This document shows positions 25,083 through 33,840 of a DNA stretch of 64,000 nt, piece by piece. Source of the DNA: JBEEJZ01 sp046046915. GTDB lineage: Bacteria; Pseudomonadota; Gammaproteobacteria; Burkholderiales; Burkholderiaceae_C. The notes below the pieces were generated by a model. It ran no database searches and was not told where the DNA came from. It was given only the letters and a program-made list of their open reading frames with translations. The translations under genes were made by a program, and so were the position numbers. The stretch's first letter is position 1. The number at the start of each line of letters is the position of its first letter. The stretch spans positions 1 through 64,000 of the forward strand of contig JBJOIT010000012.1 of NCBI GenBank assembly GCA_046046915.1, written 5' to 3'.

Positions 25083-25568
25083 ATGAATCACCTTCAATTG
25101 CAACAGGCGGCCTTGCCTGACCTCTCCGAGAGCCAGATCAGCCGTCTGCCCAAAGACCAACTGGCTCATTTCAGCAACGCGGTGCAGCAACTCCATGACT
25201 GGACGCTGCAGATGCGCGGCCGAATCAACCGGGGCATGGAAATCCGCTATGCCGACCAGATTCGACAGGTCGAGAGCCTTGGTCAAGACGAAGCTGCCAG
25301 ATTCCGCATCGACGACGGTGACCTGCAGATCGATGTCTCTCAGCCTAAAGAAATCGTCTGGGACCAGAAGCACCTGTCTGAAATCGCAGAACGAATGGTC
25401 GTTGCCGGTGACCGCGTACAGGACTTCATGCAGGTCCAGTTCTCGGTGGCTGAGCAGGACTACGCCCGCTGGCACCCGCTGCTGCGTGCGGCATTTCAGC
25501 CCGCCCGCAAAGAACTCATCACCGAGCCCACCTTCCAGATCCGCTGGGTAGGTGATGTCCAGCTCTGA
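25083..25568 (+). CDS. Prophage early protein of unknown function
   Basis: 161 aa from ATG 25083 with AAGGAG upstream; the frame stays open upstream through the HTH gene but that part is a shadow. Helical, polar protein (QISRLPKDQLAHFSNAVQQLHDWTLQM). No recognised domain. 11 bp after the HTH gene and 54 bp before the ssDNA-binding-like gene, so part of the replication operon. Confidence 0.65.
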   Translation: MNHLQLQQAALPDLSESQISRLPKDQLAHFSNAVQQLHDWTLQMRGRINRGMEIRYADQIRQVESLGQDEAARFRIDDGDLQIDVSQPKEIVWDQKHLSEIAERMVVAGDRVQDFMQVQFSVAEQDYARWHPLLRAAFQPARKELITEPTFQIRWVGDVQL

Positions 25569-25622
25569 GCGCCCACAGCCTTCATCCTCACCCAAACACC
25601 ACCAATCAATGGAGATTTCTCA

Positions 25623-26300
25623 ATGAACCACGACAACCACCACCAGGCCGCATGGTCTGATTTCAATGACGCCGATGCCCAGCAAGGCGAGTTCAACCTG
25701 ATCCCCAAAGGCACCCAGGCCCTGGTCCGCATGGCCATCAAACCCGGCGGTCATGACGACGTCAGCAAGGGCTGGACGGGTGGCTATGCCACGGCATCGG
25801 ATGAAACGGGCGCAGTGTTCCTGTCCTGCGAGTTCGTGTTGCTCACAGGCCCATTTGCCAAGCGCAAGATCTGGAGCAATGTGGGCTTGCATTCCAACAA
25901 GGGGCCAACCTGGGCGCAGATGGGGCGCAGCTTTATCAAGGCGGTACTCAACAGTTCGCGCAACATCCACCCGGATGACAACTCACCGGAGGCACAACGC
26001 GCTCGCCAGATTCGAAGCTTTGGTGACCTCGATGGTGCTGAATTTGCCGCGCGCATCGGTATTGAAAAAGATGGCCAAGGCGAGTACCGCAACATCATCA
26101 GGCTGGTGATTGAGCCTGACCACAAGGAATACGCAGAGCTGATGCAGGCCAAGCTGCAACGTGATGGAGGAACGGGTGGGGGCTCTGGCGGGGCCCCAGC
26201 GACTGCCGTACCCACATCAGCGGCGCAAGCTCCTCAGCCGGGGGCCAGCTACACCCCCCGTCCTGGCAACGGGCAGGGCCGACCTGCATGGGCTCAGTGA
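25623..26300 (+). CDS. Probable phage ssDNA-binding/DUF669-like protein
   Basis: 225 aa. The N-terminal about 175 residues are beta-rich (GTQALVRMAIKPGG, VFLSCEFVLLTGPFAKRKIW), with NVGLHSNKGPTWAQMGRSFIKAVLNS typical of phage replication-associated proteins of the DUF669 type. A flexible Gly/Ala/Pro/Gln tail of about 45 residues follows. A globular OB-like domain plus a disordered tail is the layout of phage SSBs, but the tail lacks a clearly acidic tip. Located between early genes and the primase-helicase. Confidence 0.6.
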   Translation: MNHDNHHQAAWSDFNDADAQQGEFNLIPKGTQALVRMAIKPGGHDDVSKGWTGGYATASDETGAVFLSCEFVLLTGPFAKRKIWSNVGLHSNKGPTWAQMGRSFIKAVLNSSRNIHPDDNSPEAQRARQIRSFGDLDGAEFAARIGIEKDGQGEYRNIIRLVIEPDHKEYAELMQAKLQRDGGTGGGSGGAPATAVPTSAAQAPQPGASYTPRPGNGQGRPAWAQ

Positions 26301-26312
26301 TGGCGAGGCTGC

Positions 26313-26741
26313 ATGAAGTGCTGGGTGTGTTCCCGTCAGGCCAGAGGATTTGGCCATGTGGATCTGCGCTTCAAGGTGGGGCATCCCAAGCGATATCCCA
26401 TCGACTGGATCTTCTGCTCAAGGCGATGCCAAGATTGTTTTCATCGGCTTTACGCGGCCGGTGTGCGCTATCTCGAACGCGAGAGCGCATTGCCGACGGG
26501 AGTGGGCGTGATAGATCCGACTGAAGCAGAAATCACCGCCATGCAGCAATGCCTCAAGCCTTTGGGTGAAGCTGCTAGCGAGATCGGAATGGATCGCCCG
26601 CTGTCGAGCTACACCCATCAAGAAGCTCTGCAGCTGATCAACGCCGTGGTCACGACCTATGTCGAGGCCATGGTTCAAGAACACGAACGCAGCAAGTACC
26701 CCAGCGTTCGTATGCAACTGGATGCCCAGCCAATCAACTGA
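26313..26741 (+). CDS. DUF6511-like zinc-finger protein
   Basis: 142 aa. An N-terminal treble-clef/zinc-ribbon-like cysteine set (CWVC at residues 3-6, then CSRRCQDC) is followed by a helical region (YTHQEALQLINAVVTTYVEAM). The pattern matches a phage family I recall as DUF6511, found next to replication genes; function unknown, nucleic-acid binding likely. 12 bp after the upstream gene. Confidence 0.6.
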   Translation: MKCWVCSRQARGFGHVDLRFKVGHPKRYPIDWIFCSRRCQDCFHRLYAAGVRYLERESALPTGVGVIDPTEAEITAMQQCLKPLGEAASEIGMDRPLSSYTHQEALQLINAVVTTYVEAMVQEHERSKYPSVRMQLDAQPIN

Positions 26742-26803
26742 GCTGAGCGTCCTTCCAACCTTTACCAATCAACTGATGCAGACGGCGAAAGCCGTCTGCA
26801 GGG

Positions 26804-27103
26804 ATGACTGTTTTCATGAAAAAAACCAAAACAATGATTTCTCCAAAGAGGCAGCCAGCTCATATGGCGGCTGACTTCGCTGAGGACTATCTCGTCACGG
26901 CCGAACAGGCTTCGGCAGCGCTGAATTTGCCGCTGTACTACTTTATCGACGCACGCAAGCGCGCTGAACTGGGAATCCCGTATTACTCGATCAATCGCAT
27001 GGTGCGCTATCGGATCCGGGAACTTCACAAATGGCAAGTGAGGTTCGCAGCCGAGCAGGTCAGGCACGCAGATGCATCTCAAACGGGAGGTGCTCATGCT
27101 TGA
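26804..27103 (+). CDS. Small HTH-type prophage protein upstream of the primase
   Basis: 99 aa. DYLVTAEQASAALNLPLYYFIDARKRAELGIPYYSINRMVRYRIRELHKWQ has the AlpA/excisionase-like winged HTH form. Its end overlaps the primase start by 8 bp. Possibly a replication initiator accessory or transcriptional regulator. Confidence 0.65.
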   Translation: MTVFMKKTKTMISPKRQPAHMAADFAEDYLVTAEQASAALNLPLYYFIDARKRAELGIPYYSINRMVRYRIRELHKWQVRFAAEQVRHADASQTGGAHA

Positions 27104-29414
27104 TTTCAATGATGTCCCCAGCGGCCTCACGCGCAAATCAGCTGAGGGCAGTACGGATACGGCGCGTGAGAAAGATGAAATCCGCTCAGCCCTCAACGAA
27201 CAACTGGGCTTGTTGGTAATGGATGTCTGGCCTTCGGGCAAACGTCGCCAGAACAAGTACCTGGTCGGCGATGTGATGGGTGGTCCCGGCGACAGCCTGG
27301 AGCTCCTGCTTTCGGGCCCCAAGACTGGCTTGTGGACCGACCGCGCCACGGGTGAAGGCGGTGACATCCTCGACCTCATTGCCCGTTACTACAGCCTCGA
27401 TGTGCAGGCCCAATTTCCGCAAGTTCTCGAGCGGGCCAAGGGTTGGCTTGGCCGAGTCTCAGCCATGCCCGCAAGCAGCGTGACAGCCAGTAAAGCCAAA
27501 GCACCTGCCGTGGACGAGCTCGGCCCTGCAACGGCCAAGTGGGATTACCAGGACGCCAGCGGAAAACTCATCGCTGTGGTTTACCGCTACGACCCCGAGC
27601 CCGGGCGCAAGGAGTTCAGGCCCTGGGATGTGCGCCGTCGCAAGATGGCTCCTCCAGAGCCGCGTCCTCTGTACAACCAGTCGGGCATGCTCAAGTCTGA
27701 GCAGGTCGTGATGGTGGAGGGCGAGAAGTGCGCCCAGGCATTGATTGACCTGGGGGTGTGCGCCACCACGGCCATGCATGGAGCCAACGCTCCCGTCGAA
27801 AAAACCGACTGGTCTCCCTTGTCTGGCAAGCACGTCTTGATCTGGCCGGATCGGGATAAGCCCGGCTGGCAATACGCAGACCATGCATCGCAGGCCATCA
27901 TGCAGGCGGGGGCCAAGTCGTGCGTGATCTTGCAGCCACCGGCTGAGAAGCCCGAGGGCTGGGATGTGGCCGATGCCGTACAGGATGGCTTTGACATCAC
28001 GGGCTTTCTGGCAGTTGGCGAGAGAGTTCCTGTAGTGCATCAGATCGATGTGCATGCGCCCATGCAGTTGGTCGACGGCATCGACTACACGAACGAAGAT
28101 GGCTTGGCCATGGCCTTTTCTCACCAGTTCTCCGAAGACTGGCGCTACTGCGCGCCGTGGAGCAAGTGGCTCGTGTGGAATGGTGTGCGCTGGAACATCG
28201 ATAAAGCCTTGTATGTGATGCACCTGTGTCGCTTGATCTGCAGGGCAGCGTCGGTACAAGCGGATGGCACCAAGCTCAAAGGTCGCTTGGCCAGCTCTGG
28301 AACGATCTCGGCGATCGAGCGCATTGTGCGTTCGGAGCCGCGTCACAGCGCCACGGTTGAAGAGTGGGACTCCAGCGTCTGGCTCCTGAACACGCCCGGT
28401 GGCATCGTGGACTTGCGCACTGGTGCACGTGGCCCCCACGATCGGGATCGCCGCATGACCAAGGTCACTACGGCCACGCCGCAAGGCGATTGCCCGGTCT
28501 GGCGCAATTTTCTGGTGAACGTCACAGGGGGTGATGAAGAGCTTCAGGACTATCTGCAACGAGTGGTGGGTTACTGCCTGACGGGCGACATCAGCACCCA
28601 CGCGCTCTTCTTTCTGTACGGCACAGGAGCCAATGGCAAGTCGGTCTTCGTGAACGTGATCTCCACGGTTCTTGGCGACTATGCCGCCAACGCGCCCATG
28701 GACACCTTCATGGAATCGCGCTCGGACCGGCACCCGACCGATCTGGCAGGACTGCGTGGTGCCCGCTTTGTCTCGGCAACGGAGACAGAGCAAGGCAGGC
28801 GTTGGAACGAATCCAAGATCAAGGCGATCACGGGTGGGGATGACATCACGGCGCGCCTGATGCACCAGGATTTCTTCACCTACAGGCCGCAGTTCAAGCT
28901 GCTCATTGCAGGTAATCACAAGCCTGCGATCCGCAACATCGATGAGGCCATGCGCCGCCGCATGCACCTGATCCCTTTCACGATCACGGTCCCTCCAGAA
29001 AAGCGTGATCCGCTCCTGACCGAGAAGCTGCTTGCCGAGCGCGACGGAATCATGGCTTGGGCGGTGCAGGGCTGCCTGCTTTGGCAAAGCCAGGGCCTGG
29101 TTCAACCCAAGTCCGTGGTGAGTGCGACCGAGGAGTACTTCGAGGCCGAGGACGCCATGGGGCGGTGGATGAGCGAGCGCTGCAATCTGGGCATCAACCA
29201 CAAGGCACTGACGGCCACGCTTTTCAACGACTGGAAACAGTGGGCCGAACTCAGTGGTGAGTACATAGGCACGCAGCGCCGGTTCTCGGACGCCTTGCTG
29301 GCCAGAAGGTTCGAAAAGTGGCGCAACTCCATGGGGGTGCGTGGCTATCAGGGGATCGACCTCAAACAGCCCACCTCCTTGCCTACCCGGTCCTACCCAT
29401 ACAACGATGATTGA
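27096..29414 (+). CDS. P4-type phage primase-helicase (D5 family)
   Basis: 772 aa from ATG 27096 with GGAGG upstream; an upstream ATG at 27072 would lie deeper in the previous gene. A Toprim-like N-terminal part (MVEGEKCAQALIDLGV, HVLIWPDRDKPG) is followed by the D5_N/SF3 helicase domain: Walker A GTGANGKS at about residues 509-516, a B motif region ending LRGARFVSATETEQGRRWNE, and the KLLIAGNHKPAIRN sensor. Primes and unwinds phage DNA at the origin. Main replication gene of the prophage. Confidence 0.9.
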   Translation: MLDFNDVPSGLTRKSAEGSTDTAREKDEIRSALNEQLGLLVMDVWPSGKRRQNKYLVGDVMGGPGDSLELLLSGPKTGLWTDRATGEGGDILDLIARYYSLDVQAQFPQVLERAKGWLGRVSAMPASSVTASKAKAPAVDELGPATAKWDYQDASGKLIAVVYRYDPEPGRKEFRPWDVRRRKMAPPEPRPLYNQSGMLKSEQVVMVEGEKCAQALIDLGVCATTAMHGANAPVEKTDWSPLSGKHVLIWPDRDKPGWQYADHASQAIMQAGAKSCVILQPPAEKPEGWDVADAVQDGFDITGFLAVGERVPVVHQIDVHAPMQLVDGIDYTNEDGLAMAFSHQFSEDWRYCAPWSKWLVWNGVRWNIDKALYVMHLCRLICRAASVQADGTKLKGRLASSGTISAIERIVRSEPRHSATVEEWDSSVWLLNTPGGIVDLRTGARGPHDRDRRMTKVTTATPQGDCPVWRNFLVNVTGGDEELQDYLQRVVGYCLTGDISTHALFFLYGTGANGKSVFVNVISTVLGDYAANAPMDTFMESRSDRHPTDLAGLRGARFVSATETEQGRRWNESKIKAITGGDDITARLMHQDFFTYRPQFKLLIAGNHKPAIRNIDEAMRRRMHLIPFTITVPPEKRDPLLTEKLLAERDGIMAWAVQGCLLWQSQGLVQPKSVVSATEEYFEAEDAMGRWMSERCNLGINHKALTATLFNDWKQWAELSGEYIGTQRRFSDALLARRFEKWRNSMGVRGYQGIDLKQPTSLPTRSYPYNDD

Positions 29415-29426
29415 GAGGGAAATCCA

Positions 29427-29627
29427 ATGAAAAAGATTTCAGATATCGGCTCTTTGACACAACTGACGAGTCATTACATTGGTTCTTTACGCGGGCGCGT
29501 AGACGCGCATAAAGAGAGGGGATGTTATGTACCGTCAATAACGTCAGTCTCATTGTCAAAACCGGCATGCGCCGGTTCTGACTTCCCAGCGGCGCATCGG
29601 AATATTTCGTTTGGAGGGCAGGTATGA
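29427..29627 (+). CDS. Small hypothetical protein
   Basis: 66 aa, RBS-like GAGAGGG upstream. Its stop overlaps the next ATG (ATGA), which supports real translation. A lysine/arginine-containing, cysteine-bearing small protein with no recognised motif. Confidence 0.45.
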   Translation: MKKISDIGSLTQLTSHYIGSLRGRVDAHKERGCYVPSITSVSLSKPACAGSDFPAAHRNISFGGQV

Positions 29628-29866
29628 AGATCCCTCCAGCACGTTACCCATCGCCCCTTGGGCGGATGCAGGCCACCCCCATGGACGTCGAAGCCACCAA
29701 GCGCCAGGGATGGCGCGAGCAACACATCCTGGTCATCTCGGAAGAGGACGAGCGCCTGGACTTCCTGGAGCGCCAACTCATTCGCACCATTGGTGAGCGG
29801 CTCTACGGACAAGGTCAGGGCCAAAACCATGGTCACTCTCAATCCAAGGGAGGTGGCCATGGTTGA
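29624..29866 (+). CDS. Small hypothetical prophage protein
   Basis: 80 aa. EQHILVISEEDERLDFLERQLIRTIGERLYG suggests a strand followed by a long amphipathic helix; the tail is Gly/Gln/His-rich. Coupled to its upstream neighbour (ATGA), and its last codons overlap the next gene start. Unknown function. Confidence 0.6.
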   Translation: MKIPPARYPSPLGRMQATPMDVEATKRQGWREQHILVISEEDERLDFLERQLIRTIGERLYGQGQGQNHGHSQSKGGGHG

Positions 29867-30254
29867 AACCTGGACAGTCGAAGCGGTGGCAGAGCGCTTT
29901 GTCGATGCGGCGAGAACTGCCAGGCGCCTGCCACGTGTGGCGGTACAGGGTTACGCCAGCACCTGGCCCATCGTTATCTTGCCAAGCGACGCCTACCCGG
30001 ATCCGCACCGGGTGTATCGAATGGCACCTCCATCCCCACAGGATGTCGAGCGGATGCTCGAAGTCATGCGCTGGGTGCAGATGCTTGAACTCGATGAGCG
30101 GCACCTGGTGTGGATGCGGGCCAAGCGATTTGACTGGGTGGAGATCAGCAAGCGCTTTGCTTGTGACCGCACCACAGCATGGAGACGCTGGAAGAGGGAC
30201 ATGCAAGTGGTGGCTGACCTGCTCAACAGGCAGGCAGCACAACCGAAGCGGTGA
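29859..30254 (+). CDS. DUF6362-like protein with a C-terminal HTH
   Basis: 131 aa from ATG 29859 with GGGAGGTGGCC upstream. WTVEAVAERFVDAARTARRLPRV at the N-terminus and RFDWVEISKRFACDRTTAWRRWKRDMQVVADLLN at the C-terminus match a phage family I recall as DUF6362; the C-terminal part is a helix-turn-helix. Small-terminase-like or regulatory roles have been proposed for look-alikes; a separate TerS is present here, so a regulator is more likely. It precedes a repeat-rich gap. Confidence 0.65.
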   Translation: MVETWTVEAVAERFVDAARTARRLPRVAVQGYASTWPIVILPSDAYPDPHRVYRMAPPSPQDVERMLEVMRWVQMLELDERHLVWMRAKRFDWVEISKRFACDRTTAWRRWKRDMQVVADLLNRQAAQPKR

Positions 30255-30534
30255 GGATTCGAACCAGAGAGGAAATTAGCGTGTTTTGGCGTGCATGCGC
30301 GGCGCAATTCAAACTGAAAAGTGAATGCGCGGTTTTTGGGGCCAAAACACGCTGCAACATTTGGGCGATTTGCCGCTACATTTTCGTCTACGGTGGACAA
30401 ACGAGTGCAAAGACAGTGATGACAGTCGCGCACAGTCGATGACACCTCGGAACGCCCTCGAAACAGTCGAAAAACAGTTGGGGAAGAGTCAATGACAGTC
30501 AATGTCATCGACGTCCACTGACGATGTCCGACTC
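30255..30534. repeat. Repeat-rich non-coding gap (13-bp inverted repeat and ACAGT(C) array)
   Basis: A perfect 13-bp inverted repeat AGCGTGTTTTGGC (30277-30289) / GCCAAAACACGCT (30341-30353) encloses 51 bp containing two ATGCGCGG copies. Then ACAGT occurs six times between 30413 and 30500, four of them as ACAGTC. No credible gene. Could be an origin, an operator array or a structured RNA. Confidence 0.6.
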
Positions 30535-30756
30535 CTATCGATGAACTTCGATTTCCCCAGCGGCCTCGTATTGAGCCAGCTTTTCCAGCGGCAGGTACAC
30601 GGTTGGTTTTCCCTCGCGGAGAATCTCCAGACGGCTGTTGACTTCTGATCCCACTTTGTAGGTCCCAGCAACCAGCGGCGTAAAGCCTGCTCCGGATGCT
30701 GTGGCCTCAGTCGGGCTTTTGCGGGCCAGAACCCCGCGAATTACTTTGATTTGCAC
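30535..30756 (-). CDS. Small hypothetical prophage protein
   Basis: 73 aa from GTG 30756 (the frame runs to a TTG at 30783). QIKVIRGVLARKSP followed by a short beta pattern (VAGTYKVGSEVNSRLEIL) and KLAQYEAAGEIEVHR recalls small phage proteins of the same size that are often found near methylase genes. Divergent from the methyltransferase gene 44 bp away. Function unknown. Confidence 0.5.
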   Translation of the reverse strand: MQIKVIRGVLARKSPTEATASGAGFTPLVAGTYKVGSEVNSRLEILREGKPTVYLPLEKLAQYEAAGEIEVHR

Positions 30757-30800
30757 TGCAAGACATTCTCGTTTTGCGGCCAATTTTACCGGTCACCCCT

Positions 30801-32081
30801 ATGAATCATCCTGAGATCCTCATGGTCCCAGTGGACGCGCTCGTCCCCTATGCACGAAATGCCCGCACCCACAGTGATGCCCAGGTGGCGCAAATCGCGT
30901 CCTCGATCACCGAGTTCGGCTGGACCAACCCCATCCTCACGGACGGTGCCAAGGGCCTGATCGCAGGGCACGGCCGTCTGATGGCGGCGCGCAAGCTAGG
31001 CATCAAGGAGGTGCCGGTCATCGAATTGGGTCACCTGACACCCGAGCAGAAGAAGGCCTACATCCTGGCCGACAACCGTCTGGCCGAGAACGCGGGCTGG
31101 GACGAAGAGCTTCTGAAACTCGAGTTGGCCGAACTCAAAGCAGCTGACTTTGATCTCGACTTGATGGGCTTCACCGACAAGGAGCTCGAAGAGCTTTTGA
31201 ACGGGGACGAATCAGGCGGTGGTTTGACTGAAGATGACGCAATCCCAGAAGCACCAGTAGACCCGGTATCCAGACCTGGGGACTTGTGGATTCTCGGCAA
31301 CCACCGCCTCCTTTGTGGTGACTCCACCGTCTTGTCGGACGTGGAGCGCCTCATGGGTGGCCAATTGGCTGATATGGCCTTCACCGATCCACCCTACAAC
31401 GTGGACTACGGCAACAGTGCCAAAGACAAGATGCGCGGCAAAGACCGGCGCATCATGAATGACGATCTGGGTGAGGGGTTCTTCCAGTTCCTCTATGACG
31501 CCTGTCTGAACCTGCTTGTGGTCACCAAGGGCGCCTGCTACGTGTGCATGAGCTCATCTGAACTGCATACCCTGCAAAAAGCCTGGATCAAGGCAGGCGG
31601 CAAGTGGTCCACGTTCATCATCTGGTCCAAAAACACCTTCACGCTCGGTCGTGCGGATTACCAGCGCCAGTACGAACCCATCCTGTATGGCTGGAAGCAG
31701 GGCTCGGACCACTTCTGGTGCGGGGACCGTGATCAGTCGGACATCTGGAACTACAACAAACCCCGAGTCAACGACTTGCACCCGACCATGAAGCCAGTCG
31801 AGCTGGTCGAGCGTGCCATCAAGAATTCATCGAAGAGCCGGGACATCGTGCTGGATCTGTTTGGCGGCTCCGGCACCACCTTGATCGCCAGTGAGAAAAC
31901 CGGACGTCACGCCCGTCTCATTGAACTCGATCCCAAGTTCGTGGATGTGATCATCAAGCGCTGGGAGGACTACACCGGTCAGCAGGCGGTGCGCGAGGAC
32001 GATGGCATGAAATTCGGTGAGTTGAACATCAGTGCTGACGCCGCACAGGTGCAAGATGCACCTGCGGGCGAGACCGCCTGA
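30801..32081 (+). CDS. ParB-like domain fused to a beta-class DNA methyltransferase
   Basis: 426 aa from ATG 30801. Residues about 1-110 are a ParB/Sulfiredoxin-type domain (LVPYARNARTHSDAQVAQIASSITEFGWTNPI, AGHGRLMAARKLG). After an acidic linker comes a methylase with catalytic DPPYNVDYG (about residue 195) preceding the SAM-binding LDLFGGSGTTL (about residue 352), that is, beta-class N6-adenine/N4-cytosine order. Common in phages; likely protects phage DNA or modulates packaging and expression. The site specificity cannot be read. No cognate endonuclease is adjacent. Confidence 0.9.
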   Translation: MNHPEILMVPVDALVPYARNARTHSDAQVAQIASSITEFGWTNPILTDGAKGLIAGHGRLMAARKLGIKEVPVIELGHLTPEQKKAYILADNRLAENAGWDEELLKLELAELKAADFDLDLMGFTDKELEELLNGDESGGGLTEDDAIPEAPVDPVSRPGDLWILGNHRLLCGDSTVLSDVERLMGGQLADMAFTDPPYNVDYGNSAKDKMRGKDRRIMNDDLGEGFFQFLYDACLNLLVVTKGACYVCMSSSELHTLQKAWIKAGGKWSTFIIWSKNTFTLGRADYQRQYEPILYGWKQGSDHFWCGDRDQSDIWNYNKPRVNDLHPTMKPVELVERAIKNSSKSRDIVLDLFGGSGTTLIASEKTGRHARLIELDPKFVDVIIKRWEDYTGQQAVREDDGMKFGELNISADAAQVQDAPAGETA

Positions 32082-32083
32082 GA

Positions 32084-32290
32084 TCAGTTACCCGGGAAAT
32101 TCGGGTACAGGTCTCCACTGCTGATGTCGGCCGTGTAGGTGATTTTGTCAAATTCGCCTTGCTCATCAGCCAGGTACACGCCCCCAACCGACTGGATGGC
32201 CACGCCGTATTTGCGGGTGAGCGCAGTCAGCTCGGCGATGAAGCGGTCGTAATTCTGTTCGGTCTGCGTTGTGGTGTTGATGGCTGCCAT
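32084..32290 (-). CDS. Small hypothetical protein, end of the leftward block
   Basis: 68 aa. GGAGACGACC precedes the ATG. NYDRFIAELTALTRKYGVAIQSVGGVYLAD and ITYTADISSGDLYPNFPG suggest a small alpha/beta protein. Convergent with the methyltransferase gene (2-bp gap). Common as a small protein in proteobacterial prophages; function unknown. Confidence 0.6.
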   Translation of the reverse strand: MAAINTTTQTEQNYDRFIAELTALTRKYGVAIQSVGGVYLADEQGEFDKITYTADISSGDLYPNFPGN

Positions 32291-32300
32291 GGTCGTCTCC

Positions 32301-32654
32301 TTAAGCGGTCAGGGATTCTTCGATGAGCTGGGCGTGGATCACAAACCCAGTCAGGTAGGGCATTCCCCTTGGGATGCCTGTTTCGCGTGCGGTGATGCGG
32401 CCAATCTTCCAGTCCATCCATTTGGTGATGGCCTTGGCAACAGCGGCGTCCATCGCGAGGCCAAAGCTCAAACCGTCCTGCACCGTGTCTGCGAAATGCC
32501 TGCCTTGCTTGCTGTCCAGAAAGGCGCGCACCGATTCAAATGGTTCTCTTGTGGCCTCGGCAACTTGGGTCATCGCGATCGGCCAGGTCATACTGGCGTA
32601 GCCACCCATCGTTCCCCAAAATCCCCAGGCTTCGTTTTGGGTGCTGAGCATCAT
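32301..32654 (-). CDS. Hypothetical protein of the leftward block
   Basis: 117 aa from ATG 32654 with AAAGGAG upstream. Contains GRHFADTVQDGLSFGLAMDAAVAKAITKWMDWKIG and a strand-rich end. Start overlaps the stop of the upstream gene (ATGA). No recognised family. Confidence 0.6.
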   Translation of the reverse strand: MMLSTQNEAWGFWGTMGGYASMTWPIAMTQVAEATREPFESVRAFLDSKQGRHFADTVQDGLSFGLAMDAAVAKAITKWMDWKIGRITARETGIPRGMPYLTGFVIHAQLIEESLTA

Positions 32655-32929
32655 GCGGCGCTCCTTTGGGCTTGGGCGGCGCTTGCAAATTGCGCTTGTG
32701 CGCTGGCAATCATGTCCAGTCGCAGATTCGGGGTGATGCTGCAGGCGAGGTGGTTGAGCGCCCAATTCATGATGTCGGCTTTGTCTGATGGGGTTTGTGC
32801 CTCCTCAAGGCGTCCTGCGTACCGGTCCAATTCGCGGATCGCTGCCTCCAGAGTGTTGCGAGCTGTTCCCAATGCATCAAGCGCTCGCTTGTCGTTGTAT
32901 TGGGCTTCGAGGACAGTGCGGGTGGTCAT
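32651..32929 (-). CDS. Hypothetical helical protein of the leftward block
   Basis: 92 aa, almost entirely helical by composition (ALDALGTARNTLEAAIRELDRYAGRLEEAQT). Coupled to the downstream gene through an ATGA overlap. Function unknown. Confidence 0.6.
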   Translation of the reverse strand: MTTRTVLEAQYNDKRALDALGTARNTLEAAIRELDRYAGRLEEAQTPSDKADIMNWALNHLACSITPNLRLDMIASAQAQFASAAQAQRSAA

Positions 32930-33029
32930 GTCGGTGCTCCTTGTTGCGATGTTTGTATGAACGCTCTACTTGAGGATGAAGTAAAGCGATTCATCAAATT
33001 TTTTTGATCTGTCGCTAATCGGAGACTGA

Positions 33030-33389
33030 TCAGCCCAGACGCGCGAGGTACCGAACGCTGTCTCCTCCTGATGGATCGATGAACAAGTAGGGGCGACCAG
33101 GTGCTCGCACCATCACGCACAAGCGGCCATCCCAGTAATCGCCTCCCTTGCCTTTGAGCCAGTCGCGAGACTTTCCCAGGTTCAATTTGAAGCCATCAAA
33201 TTCTTCGGGGTCCATCTCCCGGATCTCGGTCACGTACACCGCCTCGACGCCGCAAGCGGCAATGTCAGAGATGTTTGTAGGCTTGCGGCCAAAGGGCAAC
33301 GGGATGCTGAGCTTTTGAACCTGCAATTCGCGGCCATCGAAGTTGATGGTTGTGGGCTTGGATTCGATGGTGATAGTGATCGGGTTCAT
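33030..33389 (-). CDS. Hypothetical protein of the leftward block
   Basis: 119 aa. Beta-rich N-terminus (MNPITITIESKPTTINFDGRELQ) and a conserved-looking WDGRLCVMVRAPGRPYLFIDPSGGDSVRYL end. 7 bp after the DUF3489 gene. Function unknown. Confidence 0.6.
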   Translation of the reverse strand: MNPITITIESKPTTINFDGRELQVQKLSIPLPFGRKPTNISDIAACGVEAVYVTEIREMDPEEFDGFKLNLGKSRDWLKGKGGDYWDGRLCVMVRAPGRPYLFIDPSGGDSVRYLARLG

Positions 33390-33396
33390 GAGGTCC

Positions 33397-33840
33397 TCAA
33401 ACGGTTGTGGTGGTGATGCGGTAGATGCGATCTGTGCCGGGCTGCTTTTCTGATGTGATATCCAGCCCCAGTTTCTTTTTGAGTGCGCCTGCCATCGCCC
33501 CGCGCACCGTGTGGATCTGCCAGCCTGTGGCCTCGGTCATCTGGGGCAACGTGGCACCTTCTGCGCGTGTGAGCAGCTCAATCAGTACGGCTTGCTTGGT
33601 GCCTTCGCGTTTGGCGCGCGGCGCTTGACTCGTGAAGCCAATCACCTGCAGTCCTGTGGCTGTGGCCACGAACACCTCAGGCTCTGCGGCACTTGGCTCG
33701 ATGAGCTCTGCGTTGTGCATCGAGGTCAGCACCTTGATGCGAGCCCCGCCTTTGATGGTGTCGGGGAAGTTGATCAGTTTCTTTTGTGGATGCTGCGCAG
33801 CCGCTTCGAGTAGTGCGCGTTGGGTGTCCGTGAGTTTCAT
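33397..33840 (-). CDS. DUF3489-family protein
   Basis: 147 aa. The C-terminal half TKQAVLIELLTRAEGATLPQMTEATGWQIHTVRGAMAGALKKKLGL is the DUF3489 winged-helix-like pattern common in mobile elements; the N-terminal half (LTDTQRALLEAAAQHPQ) is another HTH-like region. Probably a DNA-binding regulator of the leftward block. Its ATG overlaps the upstream stop. Confidence 0.8.
   Translation of the reverse strand: MKLTDTQRALLEAAAQHPQKKLINFPDTIKGGARIKVLTSMHNAELIEPSAAEPEVFVATATGLQVIGFTSQAPRAKREGTKQAVLIELLTRAEGATLPQMTEATGWQIHTVRGAMAGALKKKLGLDITSEKQPGTDRIYRITTTTV

Noticed and set aside
27459..29201. 580-aa minus-strand frame opposite the primase-helicase
   Set aside because: Long only because of high GC and codon bias; the plus strand encodes a clear P4-type primase-helicase.
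29658..29858. N-terminal extension of the DUF6362-like protein
   Set aside because: Shadow of the 80-aa gene; ATG 29859 has a strong RBS and the family-like start.
30251..30442. 63-aa frame across the repeat-rich gap
   Set aside because: Runs through the inverted repeat, no RBS, composition not protein-like.
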